A DNA stretch of 22,423 nt from Paraglomus occultum. Its lineage: Eukaryota > Glomeromycota > Glomeromycetes > Paraglomerales > Paraglomeraceae. Positions within the stretch are counted from its first letter, which is position 1. Each line of letters begins with the position of its first letter. This document shows positions 9,234-16,783 of this stretch, one piece after another. The notes under the pieces were generated by a model, which saw only the letters and a list, made by a program, of their open reading frames with translations, was not told where the DNA came from and did not search any database. A program made the position numbers and the translations under genes. Where the stretch lies: positions 1 to 22,423 of the forward strand of contig CAJVPJ010000537.1 in assembly GCA_910592205.1 (NCBI GenBank), given 5' to 3'.

Positions 9234-9838
9234 TTATTTTCCATCCGCAGATTCCCCTACGGATACCTTGTTACGACTTAACCCCAATTGCCAATCCTAC
9301 CCTTGTCAGCCGCATCCCTTACGGGTTAACAAACTGGTTTCAGGCATTACCGACTTTCGTGATTTGACGGGCGGTGTGTACAAGACTCGAGAACGTATTC
9401 ACCGCAACATGGCTGATTTGCGATTACTAGCAATTCCAACTTCATGGAGGCGAGTTGCAGCCTCCAATCCGAACTGAGGTTAATTTTTTGGGCTTGGCTC
9501 CCCCTCGCGGGTTGGCATCCCTTTGTGTTAACCATTGTAGCACGTGTGTCGCCCAAGGCATAAGGGCCATGACGACCAGACGTCATCCTTTCCTTCCTCC
9601 TGATTACTCAGGCAGTCGACTTAGAGTCCCCAACTGAATGCTGGCAACTAAGTCCAAGGGTTGCGTTCGTTATAGGACTTAACCATACACCTCACGGCAC
9701 GAACTGACGACGGCCATGCAGCACCTGTGTTCGGGTAACCTCCACTTGGTTTCCCAAGTTTTGCCGAACATGTCAAGCCTTGGTAAGGTTCTACGCGTCG
9801 TATCGGATTAAACCACATGCTCCAGTGCTTGTGCGAGT

Positions 9839-9873
<35 letters not shown>

Positions 9874-10395
9874 GTACTACCCAGGCGGAGTGCTTACCGA
9901 GTTATCTAGCGACACTGAGAATCAAGTTCCCAATATCTAGCACTCATCGTTTAGGGCGTGGACTACACGGGTATCTAATCCGTTTTGCTCCCCACGCTTT
10001 CGTGCCTCAACGTCAGTAACAGAATAGTTAACTGCCTTCGCCGTTATTGATGTTCTTCCATATATCTACACATTTTACCGCTCCACATGGAGTTCCGTTA
10101 ACCTCTCCTGCACTCGAGCCTGACAGTATTACCAGCTTCCACGAGGTTGAGCCTCGATTTCCCACTGCTAACTTATCAGGCCATCTACGCACCCTTTACG
10201 CCCAATAATTCCGGATAACGTTCGCCACCTACGTCTTACCGCGACTGCTGGCACGTAGTTAGTCGTGGCTTTCTCTGTGCGTACCGTCAAAACTGAACTT
10301 GCGTTCAGCCCTTCTTCCGCACTAACAGAAGTTTACAATCCGTAGACCTTCCTCCTTCACGTAGTATTGCTCCATCAGGGTTGCCCCCATTGTGG

Positions 10396-10427
<32 letters not shown>

Positions 10428-10757
10428 GGGACCGTGTCTCAGTTCCCTTGTGGCCATTCATCCTCTCAGACTGGCTACGCATCATAGTCTTGGTAGGCCA
10501 TTACCCCACCAACTAACTAATACGACTTATCCCTCTCAATTAGCGAGAATCTTGCGATCCCCTTTCATTACAAAAGTAACAAATGCGGTATTAGCCATGG
10601 TTTCCCATGGTTATCCCCCACTAATTGGCAAGTAAGATAAGCATTACTCACCCGTTCGCCGCTAGAAATAATATTGCTACTATTTCCCGCTCGACTTGCA
10701 TGTGTTAGGCATACTACCAACGTTAATCCTGAGCTAGGATCAAACTCTTAAAAAGAA
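9234..10757 (-). rRNA. rrs: 16S rRNA lacking the anti-Shine-Dalgarno tail
   Basis: Conserved segments run from AGAGTTTGATCC at the 5' end through CTCCTACGGGAGGCAGCAG, ATTAGATACCC and GTACACACCGCCCGTC to helix 45. Helix 45 (TCCGTAGG-GGAA-TCTGCGGA) keeps the GGAA loop that KsgA methylates in other bacteria. After TGGA, where ATCACCTCC is expected, the sequence is AAATAAATTTTATAAAAA up to the processing stem, so no CCTCC core exists. Other deviations are GTGCCAGCAGTCGCGGTAAGACG at the 530 region and GACTCGCACAAG near 920. Standard 27F, 515F and 1492R primers would each have mismatches. End positions are good to about 10 nt. Confidence 0.96.
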
Positions 10758-10788
10758 TAAACTGTAAGAATTCACTCACAGGTAAATT

Positions 10789-10805
10789 GGTTCCGTCTAG
10801 TTTTC
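10789..10805 (-). other. 16S rRNA processing stem, 5' arm
   Basis: GAAAACTAGACGGAACC in the 16S leader pairs with the 3' arm at 9205-9221. It lies about 30 nt upstream of the mature 5' end. Confidence 0.8.
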
Positions 10806-10866
10806 AAAGATATTTCCAAAAAATTGTTTTCTTAGGGAGAACAAGTAACCCGTACAACTGCTTTAT

Positions 10867-10872
10867 ATTATA
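10867..10872 (-). promoter_or_regulatory. Possible -10 box of the 16S promoter
   Basis: TATAAT on the minus strand lies just after the rpsO stop codon and about 110 nt upstream of 16S. No good -35 hexamer is seen at 16-18 bp, only A-rich sequence inside rpsO. Confidence 0.4.
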
Positions 10873-10875
10873 ATA

Positions 10876-11112
10876 TTATTTTAACTCTTTTTTTAACTTC
10901 TCGTAAGCATCGGGATTATGCTTTTTAAGGTATTGAAAAAACCTTTTCTCTTTGGCTATTTTTTTTAACAAGGCTCGTTTGGCTGGGATATCTTTTTTAT
11001 TCCTTTCCAAATGAAATTTTTCTTTATTAATCTCTTCTCTTAAAGCGATTAACTGGAGAGCAGTTGAACCAGTATCTTTTTCGTGAAGTTGATAATTTTT
11101 TTTCACCGTCAT
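10876..11112 (-). CDS. rpsO: 30S ribosomal protein uS15
   Basis: uS15 binds the 16S central domain and forms bridge contacts with 23S rRNA. The 78 residues show the family pattern: the H-x-x-D-T-G-S core (HEKDTGSTALQLIALREEI), a basic helix, and KKIAKEKRFFQYLKKHNPDAYEKL at the end. It is slightly shorter than the usual 88-89 residues. It has an ATG start without a Shine-Dalgarno site. It lies 19 nt after the anchored protein gene at 11132 and immediately before 16S, so its expression may be linked with that rRNA. This position is unusual, because rpsO normally sits with pnp. Confidence 0.9.
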   Translation of the reverse strand: MTVKKNYQLHEKDTGSTALQLIALREEINKEKFHLERNKKDIPAKRALLKKIAKEKRFFQYLKKHNPDAYEKLKKELK

Positions 11113-11131
11113 TGATATTATTAATATATTT

Positions 11132-11704
11132 TTATTGTTTTTTCTTTTTGCTTGCTAACTTGATAACTAGAAAGAAAAAGAAAGCAACAATTACAATAGG
11201 TAAGAAGACAAGAACAATTTTTCCTCAATCAGTTTTATTTTCCGCTTTGGTTGGATTATTATTTGGCTTTGGCTTTTTAACTGGTCTTTCTGGCTTTTGG
11301 TTTGACTCATAAAAATAATTTTTACTGCCTCAAAATCCAATTTTCTTAACTGTATTTTCTCAATAATTTTTGTCTTTTAGAACCATGTTATTTACTTTCT
11401 CACTGTTAAGAAGATTGTTTTTAATGTTGAAACCAGCAGTTTTGTATTCTCCTAGCCTCATAAGAAAACAATAAGTTTTATCAATTTCCCAATTAATATC
11501 TATCTTTTTAATCAATTCCTTTGATATCCACAAATAACAACTCCTGCTGTTACATTCATCTCTTCATAAAGAACGAAAAAATTTGTCGGGTAAGTCGCTG
11601 GCATTAGATACGCTAAACTTGTGATATACTTGTTCTTTTTTGTCCTTAAAAAACTTGTTTTCCCTTTCTCCAAAATATCAGCATTTAACTTTAAACTCTG
11701 GCAT
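11132..11704 (-). CDS. Unknown protein with C-terminal membrane anchor
   Basis: I do not recognise this gene. Read with five TGA codons as Trp it has 190 residues; the standard code leaves nothing recognisable. Residues 1 to about 130 are soluble with several Trp, Tyr and Cys (KCWYFGERENKFF, SCYLWISKELI). A Pro/Lys/Asn linker follows (KPERPVKKPKPNNNPT type), then one membrane helix near residues 162-181 (IVLVFLPIVIVAFFFFLVI) and the tail KKKKQ. No signal peptide is present, which suggests a tail-anchored cytoplasmic protein. It starts 10 nt after the encoded CCA of tRNA-Asn, so its mRNA 5' end may be made by tRNA 3' processing. The layout matches the proteins at 7598 and 15429. Confidence 0.7.
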
Positions 11705-11714
11705 AAATTAAAAA

Positions 11715-11789
11715 TGGCGCCTAGTGGAGGATTCGAACCTCCGACCTGCCGGTTAACAGCCGGATGCTCTGCCACTGAGCTAACTAGGC
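11715..11789 (-). tRNA. tRNA-Asn (anticodon GUU)
   Basis: Acceptor GCCTAGT pairs with ACTAGGC, the D stem is GCTC/GAGC, the anticodon loop is CTGTTAA, and the T arm is GGAGG-TTCGAAT-CCTCC. The discriminator is G and CCA is encoded. The outermost anticodon-stem pair (27-43) looks like a U-C mismatch. It lies between rplQ and the gene at 11132. Confidence 0.95.
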
Positions 11790-11831
11790 CTAGAATTTAA
11801 GAACAAAATAGTCAGAGATTATTTATTTTCT

Positions 11832-12200
11832 CTAAACCAAAGCAAAAACTACTCGTAAACTATTATCACCAACCCGATAATTTAATTTAGTAATCCGGCT
11901 ATAACCGCCTGCTCTATCCTTATATCTTTCTTTTAAGTCAGAAAATAGTTTGTCGAGCAACTTTTTCCCTTCTTTGTCCTCCAATTTTTTTTTGTTGACT
12001 AAATATTGCAAGGCCAAGCGCCGCGAATGTAAAGTGTCTTGTTTAGCATATTTAATGAGTTTGGCTAATAACTTAGTCAGACTCCGTGCCATTGGCAAAC
12101 TAGTCTCCACTTTTTCATACAAAATAGTATCAGCCACCAAATTATTAAGGACATGAGTGCGTCAAGCAGTGGTTTTACCAGGTTTATTAATATAGGACAT
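11832..12200 (-). CDS. rplQ: 50S ribosomal protein bL17
   Basis: bL17 lies near the polypeptide exit tunnel. The 122-residue product shows the family order: a basic start with KPGKTTAWRTHVLNNL, then an I-x-x-E-x-V-E-T-S segment, HSRRLALQYL, and a C-terminal G-G-Y-S-R-I-T-K-L. One TGA is read as Trp in TA-W-RTHVL; without it the true start would be lost. The ATG at 12200 follows TAATAATTATT and lies 5 nt after the rpoA stop, as expected for the last gene of the alpha operon. Confidence 0.92.
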
Positions 12201-12205
12201 AATAA

Positions 12206-12991
12206 TTATTTAATTTCAGCAGTCAATTTTTGTTTTTTTTCACTATTAATTAGTTCAGTGATGGTATTAAAAGAACTCTTTGATAACTCTAGAGTTTCTT
12301 GGATAGCCTTTTTTGGTGTAACAGCGCCATTAGTGGTAATAGTGAGAGTTAATTCTTCTTCCGTTTTTTCTTGACTAATCACTTGTGAATTTACTTTGAA
12401 ATTTACCAATCCACCTTTAATTGGGGAATAATCAGTATCAAAAGCAATAACATTATCTTCCTCAGAAAAATATTTTTTTTCTTGTTCCTCCTCTTCGTGA
12501 TAACCTCAACTTTTCTGAAAATAAAGTTTTATTTCTAGCCTTGGATTTTCTTTCTCACCAGTAGAGGCAGCCAAAGTAGCCAAATAAAGATCGGGATTTT
12601 TAATTTCTATATCTTTATCTTTTTGAAAATCTCCTGCCGTAATTACTTTTTCTTTTTTTTCTTTATTCTCAACACTCAATTCTAAGCAAAAAATTCCTTC
12701 TTTTTTTTTCTTTTCTTCCACAATAATCTTTTTGAGATTAATAATGAGATAACTGGTTACTTCTTTCACTCCTGCCAGGGTACTAAATTCACTTTCCACT
12801 GGACCGTCTCTATCACTAATTTTTGCTCCCAAAGCCGCTATTCCACCATTGTATTTCAGAAGAAAATGTCGCAAATAATTACCAAGAACTATTCCCATAC
12901 CCGAAGGCAGGTGGTGAAAAACAAAAGAAGAAGTATGAGGTTTGCTTTTGACAACTATTTCTTCTATTTCTAAATTATTAAGTAATGACAT
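12206..12991 (-). CDS. rpoA: RNA polymerase alpha subunit, N-terminal domain only
   Basis: Alpha dimers nucleate RNA polymerase assembly. The 261-residue product has the N-terminal-domain motifs: F-V-F-H-H-L-P-S-G-M-G-I-V-L-G-N-YLRHFLL, the F-S-T-L-A-G-V-K-E-V stretch, the second conserved block after KS-W-GYHEEEE, DTDYSP, and LTLTITTNGAVTPKKAIQET. A TGA read as Trp joins the two halves. The protein ends about 20 residues after that domain. The linker and helix-hairpin-helix C-terminal domain (about 80 residues, which bind UP elements and activators) are absent, and no remnant lies between here and rplQ, 5 nt away. It has an ATG start after AAATATAT. Confidence 0.93.
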
Positions 12992-12997
12992 ATATAT

Positions 12998-13426
12998 TTA
13001 TTTTCGTGGTGCTCTTCGGGGACGACAACCACCATGACGATTCGGAGTTCGGTCAGTTAATCCCTCCACATTCAAAGATTTTTCTTCCAATATTTTTTTT
13101 ATTACTGAATCTCGACCGGCACCAATTCCCTTGACTTGTATTTCGACATTATAAACCCCAAATTCGGCTGCTCTTCTAATTATTTCTTCGGCAACTTTTT
13201 CGGCCATGAAGGCAGTAGCTTTTTTAGTGCCAGTAACTTTTTTGTTATTACCGAGGTCGACACTTCCGGAACTAACTTGAGTTAAAACATCACCATTTTC
13301 TTTACTTAAATCAAGAATGGTGTTATTAAAACTAAATTTGCCGTGAATAATTCCTCTTCCTTCAGGAACTTTTTTGATTTTTTTGGTTTTGGTCTCTTTT
13401 TTGGAACTTTTTTTTACTGCCGTCAT
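12998..13426 (-). CDS. rpsK: 30S ribosomal protein uS11
   Basis: uS11 sits on the platform and contacts the E-site region of the 30S subunit. The 142 residues include a Lys-rich N-terminal extension, the FNNTILDLS core, GSVDLG, a short lineage insertion (NNKKVTGTKK), VKGIGAGRDS, and the C-terminal TDRTPNRHGGCRPRR. Gene order rpsM, small membrane protein, rpsK, rpoA shows rpsD is not here, as in Bacillus and mycoplasmas. The stop is 6 nt before rpoA. Confidence 0.95.
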   Translation of the reverse strand: MTAVKKSSKKETKTKKIKKVPEGRGIIHGKFSFNNTILDLSKENGDVLTQVSSGSVDLGNNKKVTGTKKATAFMAEKVAEEIIRRAAEFGVYNVEIQVKGIGAGRDSVIKKILEEKSLNVEGLTDRTPNRHGGCRPRRAPRK

Positions 13427-13444
13427 TCTATATATTAATAAATT

Positions 13445-13765
13445 TTAATTACTCAATACTTCTGATACTACTTTTTTTTTTTTTTTTTTTTCACCACTGC
13501 CCAATTCTCACCATCGATAAAAAATCAAAGAAAGCAAACCAAACACTAAAACATGAAATATGGCAAAACTAGCGAAGGGGTCACGACTGAAAAGCATATA
13601 AACTAAAAGCCACATGAAATTAAAAAAACACCACAACATTAAGAATTTTAAAATGCCTTTTCTCTGACCCAACCGAGAAAAAAACCACCCAGGAATTATT
13701 AAAGCGAAAGCAAGGAGAACTCAATCAGGGATAAAAATTGTGGTATTAGAGAATTGTATTGTCAT
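13445..13765 (-). CDS. Small three-helix membrane protein between rpsM and rpsK
   Basis: I do not recognise it. The frame is closed by two TGA codons under the standard code; with Trp it gives 106 residues. Three hydrophobic helices are clear: WVLLAFALIIPGWFF, FLMLWCFFNFMWLLVYMLF and FHVLVFGLLSLIFY. It ends with a short cytoplasmic-looking tail. A run of exactly 20 A on the coding strand (13472-13491) encodes a Lys stretch in the tail, and the frame agrees with that length. The ATG at 13765 is 35 nt after rpsM and the stop is 18 nt before rpsK, so it should be co-transcribed with ribosomal proteins. Slippage in the A run would change the last residues or the stop. Confidence 0.7.
13472..13491. 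repeat. Homopolymer of 20 T (A on the coding strand)
   Basis: This is an uninterrupted 20-base tract inside the 3' part of the small membrane protein gene. It is prone to polymerase slippage and sequencing error. Confidence 0.95.
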
Positions 13766-13800
13766 AATTAAAGGCATTTTTGCAAAAATCCTTCATGAGA

Positions 13801-14208
13801 TTATTTTGGAGTAGGAGCCTTTTTCTTATTAGCCACTGTTATTCTTTTATGACCTTTGGCCGTACGAGCATTGTGCCGTGTCCTCTGTCCGTGAATTGGT
13901 AAAGGATTAGGTTTGCGGGAACGCCTTAACCCTTGATAAGTACCAAGACGAATTTGCGCACTAATATTTTTTTGAACTTTTTCTTTTAATTCCCCCTCGG
14001 TCGGGATTTTTTTTACCCTCTGACTAATTAGATTAATTTGTTCCGAAGTCAAATCACGAACCTTAGCAAGAGGATTAATACTTAATTCTTCGAGAATTTG
14101 CCGTGAAGGAGAAGTTGGACCAAAACTTTTGCCAAAACCATAAATATAACTCAGAGCCACCCGAATATTTTTATTTTCAGGCATCTCCTTATTACCAATA
14201 CGAACCAT
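13801..14208 (-). CDS. rpsM: 30S ribosomal protein uS13
   Basis: uS13 in the 30S head contacts the P-site tRNA and uL5. The 135 residues show the N-terminal R-I-G-N-K-x-P-x-N-K start, the Y-I-Y-G-F-G helix-turn region, the R-x-G-T-Y-Q-G-L-R-R segment, and the tail PLPIHGQRTRHNARTAKG. It is slightly longer than usual because of an extra loop and a Lys-rich end. It has an ATG start after AATATAT, 23 nt downstream of rpmJ. Confidence 0.95.
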   Translation of the reverse strand: MVRIGNKEMPENKNIRVALSYIYGFGKSFGPTSPSRQILEELSINPLAKVRDLTSEQINLISQRVKKIPTEGELKEKVQKNISAQIRLGTYQGLRRSRKPNPLPIHGQRTRHNARTAKGHKRITVANKKKAPTPK

Positions 14209-14231
14209 ATATATTTATTATTTTTTACCTA

Positions 14232-14348
14232 TTAACCTTGTCTTTGATTATGTTTTCGATCCTTTTGACAATAAATGTATCTAACCCCCTCCCTGATAAT
14301 TACTTGACAATCGCGGCACATTATTTTAATCGAACTACGAACTTTCAT
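14232..14348 (-). CDS. rpmJ: 50S ribosomal protein bL36
   Basis: This 38-residue protein is the zinc-binding type: Cys11, Cys14, Cys27 and His33 are all present (CRDC ... YCQKDRKH), and it ends with HNQRQG, the family signature. It starts MKVRSSIK. It has an ATG start after ATATTATT, 13 nt after infA and 23 nt before rpsM, which is the classic order. Confidence 0.93.
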   Translation of the reverse strand: MKVRSSIKIMCRDCQVIIREGVRYIYCQKDRKHNQRQG

Positions 14349-14361
14349 AATAATATCTATT

Positions 14362-14601
14362 TTAAATATTTTCCTCAACTAGAGAAACAATTTGTCCTTT
14401 TCCTAAGTCTCCTAAAGTTATCTCTACCCTTACCCTATCTCCGACAACAATGTTAGCCCTCCTTCGCCCTCCTTTCGTGCGAAAACGAGCCGGCACGTCA
14501 GCATCGATTATTTTACCATTATCGCATTTAACTCGAAATTTTTTTTTATTTATTCATTCAATTACTTCACCCTGAGTGGAAAAAAAATCTTTATTCTTCA
14601 T
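14362..14601 (-). CDS. infA: Translation initiation factor IF-1
   Basis: IF-1 blocks the ribosomal A site during initiation. The 79-residue product has the OB-fold pattern: GEVIE-W-INKKKFRVKCDNG, then a basic segment ARFRTKGGRRR, then VVGDRVRVEITLGDLGKGQIV. One in-frame TGA, read as Trp, follows GEVIE. Identification is supported by position between map and rpmJ. The ATG overlaps the 3' end of map by 11 nt, which suggests translational coupling. IF-1 matters here because the ribosome seems unable to use Shine-Dalgarno pairing. Confidence 0.88.
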
Positions 14602-15328
14602 AATTAGTTATTATTTCAGCGCCTTTTTTATTAATATATATTGTATGTTCAAAATGAGCGTTCAAATAGCCATTTTTAGAAAATACGGTCCATTTATTAG
14701 GGGAAATATCCACCTCACCATCACCAATCTGAACTAATGGTTCAATACAAATAAACATTCCTTCTTTAATCACTTCCCCTTTATTAGAAATTTTATAATT
14801 AGGAATAAAGGGCTCTTGGTGAAGATTTTCCCCAATCCCATGTCCGCCATATTCTTTAATAGGATAATAACCACGAGTTCGTATGTATTTTTCTAACATG
14901 GCACCAATATCCTGAGTAGTAGTAACGCCGGGTTGAATATTTTGAATAGCAAAGTATAAACTATTTTTAGTTATATTTAGTAGACTTCTTTTTACTTCAT
15001 CTCCTGCTCCGACAATAGCAGTCAGAGCAGCGTCAGCGTGATAACCTTGGTAATTACAAGCTACATCAATCGAAACTAAATCACCTTCCTTGAAAATCCG
15101 CTCGTCAGGGATACCATGTGTTAATTCTTCATTAAGAGAAACGCAAATGGCGGCCGAAAACCCCTTGTAATCAAGAGTTGATGACTGAACTTTTTGTTCT
15201 TTCATTAATTGCCGAGCCAACTTATCTAAATCCTTTCCTGAAACACCAGGCTTGATTTCTTTTTTTAGTCTTTTTAAAATATTACTGACGGCTTGCCCGG
15301 CTTTTTTTATACATTCAAGTTTATTCAC
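14591..15328 (-). CDS. map: Methionine aminopeptidase, type I
   Basis: It removes the initiator Met from new proteins in the cytoplasm. The 245 residues are of normal length. All metal ligands are present: Asp88, Asp99, His163, Glu196 and Glu227, with the substrate-binding His71 in ELTHGIPD and the GGHGIG motif. No zinc-finger N-terminal extension is present. The start is GTG at 15328 (MNKLECIKKA), with A-rich sequence and no Shine-Dalgarno site. The 3' end overlaps infA. It is separated from the accessory gene upstream by 100 nt containing a terminator-like hairpin. Confidence 0.95.
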   Translation of the reverse strand: MNKLECIKKAGQAVSNILKRLKKEIKPGVSGKDLDKLARQLMKEQKVQSSTLDYKGFSAAICVSLNEELTHGIPDERIFKEGDLVSIDVACNYQGYHADAALTAIVGAGDEVKRSLLNITKNSLYFAIQNIQPGVTTTQDIGAMLEKYIRTRGYYPIKEYGGHGIGENLHQEPFIPNYKISNKGEVIKEGMFICIEPLVQIGDGEVDISPNKWTVFSKNGYLNAHFEHTIYINKKGAEIITNYEE

Positions 15329-15385
15329 TTTTTAACCCAATATCTAATCCGTAAAAAATTTTCTTATGCCAATTTAGAATAGATA

Positions 15386-15415
15386 TTAGGGGGAACAACT
15401 ATAACTCCCTCCTAA
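15386..15415 (-). terminator. Terminator-like hairpin before map
   Basis: On the minus strand TTAGG-GGGA pairs with TCCC-CCTAA with one bulged base and an 11-nt loop. It lies 13 nt after the stop of the gene at 15429. There is no T run. It resembles the other G-rich hairpins that follow accessory genes at 5874 and 7524. Confidence 0.45.
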
Positions 15416-15428
15416 TTTTTTATATCAA

Positions 15429-16112
15429 CTATTTCTTTTTCTTTACTCAAACTACCATCATGCTTATCAATAAAAGAACCAGAGAAATCGCACCCACTCC
15501 ATAATAAATATTCTTGGCGTTGTCATCTTTATTCCCTGTCTTTTGTGATTGATTTTGTTGTTGTTCGGTGTCTTTTTTGTCGGAATTAGAGGAATTTTCT
15601 TGATTTTGAGCCTGCTGCCCCAAGTCTTTTTTATTTTCCTCTGCTTCTTCTCGCCTTTTTTGATTTCTTTCGATAATTTGTTTTTTATCTTCTTCGCTTC
15701 GAGGTTCGTAATAACTTTCTTTAAAAAATCCATCTTGGCCTTTTCTTTCAACATAAATTTCTGTTCCATCAATATTTCCTTTAACTCCATAAACTAAACT
15801 TTCTTTGGACGGAACTTTAACATTTTTTCCTTCCTCCACTCACTTGGCAAACTCCTCCTTGCTTACTTCAATTAATTTTCTGTCTTGATTTTCAATTTGG
15901 AAGTTAACTGGTTGGTCGTTGCCAACAGTTTTTAAATCGCTTGCGGTTTTTTTTCTTGGAGTTAAAACGCCTCTTTTTTTGATTCCTCACTCTTCCTCTC
16001 AATGAAATGAAATGTAAATACCTTTTTCTTCAAAATATTTTTCGACTTCTTTCTCAGTGGGCTCGTGTCCAACGGGTCAAGGAAATTCTCTTTTATTTAA
16101 ATTTGCGTTCAT
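15429..16112 (-). CDS. Unknown protein with C-terminal membrane anchor
   Basis: I do not recognise this gene. Five TGA codons read as Trp give 227 residues. Residues 1 to about 120 look folded (FPWPVGHEPTEKEVEKYFEE, then GIYISFHWEEEWGIKKRG). A long, highly charged and Gln-rich low-complexity region follows (residues about 130-200). One membrane helix near 203-222 (IYYGVGAISLVLLLISMMVV) and the tail WVKKKK end the protein; the tail is only seen when the last TGA is read through. With no signal peptide it is probably tail-anchored. The ATG at 16112 follows AAAGTTATT, 10 nt after the gene at 16123, so the two should be co-transcribed between the adenylate-kinase-like gene and map. Confidence 0.72.
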
Positions 16113-16122
16113 AATAACTTTA

Positions 16123-16584
16123 TTAGTTTTTTCTGCATATTAGAGAATGAGAGATTTTTTTCCCGCCTTTATTCTCTATCTCTATTTTATATTCCCAATT
16201 GTTTCCAGTTTCATCTACCATTCTAGACAACTCTCGGGCTATTTCCCTTACCTCTGGACTTTTCATAGCATTCACAGCACTGGACGAAATGATTATGTCA
16301 GAAGAGGAACCAGAAGCAGTAATTACATTTGTAGGCGTAATTTTCCTTACTATACTAGTGTCACTACAAATATCATACTTATTTTCTTCATACTTGGTTC
16401 TATCTAAATTAATTTCTAAACAGTCTCCTACTTGATAGGTATTGAAAGGACGAGAATTAGGTACATTAATAAATATCCCAGTCCCATTTTTATAAATCAA
16501 CGTACCATCTAATACAATCATAATACAATCTCTACTTTCGACGTATTCTTTTTTTACAATTTTAAATTCTCTTTTTCCTAACAT
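16123..16584 (-). CDS. Unknown soluble protein
   Basis: This is a complete 153-residue frame with no TGA. I do not recognise a family. It looks like a beta-rich N-terminal half (KREFKIVKKEYVESRDCIMIV, GTGIFINVPNSRPF) followed by a Ser-rich turn (SGSSSDIIISSSAVNAM) and a helical part (SPEVREIARELSRMVDE). No membrane segment or signal peptide is seen. It is first in a two-gene unit with the anchored protein at 15429 and is preceded by the structured leader element copy B. It interrupts the usual adk-map adjacency. Confidence 0.7.
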   Translation of the reverse strand: MLGKREFKIVKKEYVESRDCIMIVLDGTLIYKNGTGIFINVPNSRPFNTYQVGDCLEINLDRTKYEENKYDICSDTSIVRKITPTNVITASGSSSDIIISSSAVNAMKSPEVREIARELSRMVDETGNNWEYKIEIENKGGKKISHSLICRKN

Positions 16585-16783
16585 TATTATTTTAAGTTCT
16601 TTAATTTTTATTATCTTTTCACCACCACAATGGCAATTAAGCCAATTTATATCTAATTAGGCAGCGATATTAGTTGGTTGTTATTCTAATTAGACATCTG
16701 CTATTCGTCTCCATATACTTTGACTATGTTATTAAATTTTTTTTATCTTTCAAGAACTTATATCTTTGTCATCTTAATTTATT
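16585..16783. other. Intergenic region with promoter and leader element
   Basis: This 199-nt gap inside an otherwise tight operon holds no gene. On the minus strand TTGAAA and TAACAT, 16 bp apart (near 16730-16757), form a plausible promoter, directly followed by the structured element at 16630-16724. Confidence 0.5.
16630..16724 (-). promoter_or_regulatory. Structured leader element, copy B
   Basis: On the minus strand TCTAATTAG and CTAATTAGA form a stem with a 25-nt loop, followed by the small hairpin TGGC-TTAAT-TGCCA. It aligns along its length with copy A at 6836-6930. In the main stem the C-G pair of copy A is a T-A pair here, so both partners changed together. It begins close to the predicted transcription start of the gene at 16123-16584. 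Confidence 0.55.

Noticed and set aside
9268-10635. Open frames on both strands within 9.3-10.6 kb
   Set aside because: They lie inside 16S rRNA.
11064-11312. Plus-strand hydrophobic frame of 82 residues
   Set aside because: It is antisense to the anchored protein gene at 11132 and to rpsO; the hydrophobic look comes from the Lys/Asn-rich coding strand read backwards.
15467-15790. Minus-strand Lys-rich frame of 107 residues
   Set aside because: It is an alternative frame of the gene at 15429-16112, which has a coherent fold, linker, helix and tail.
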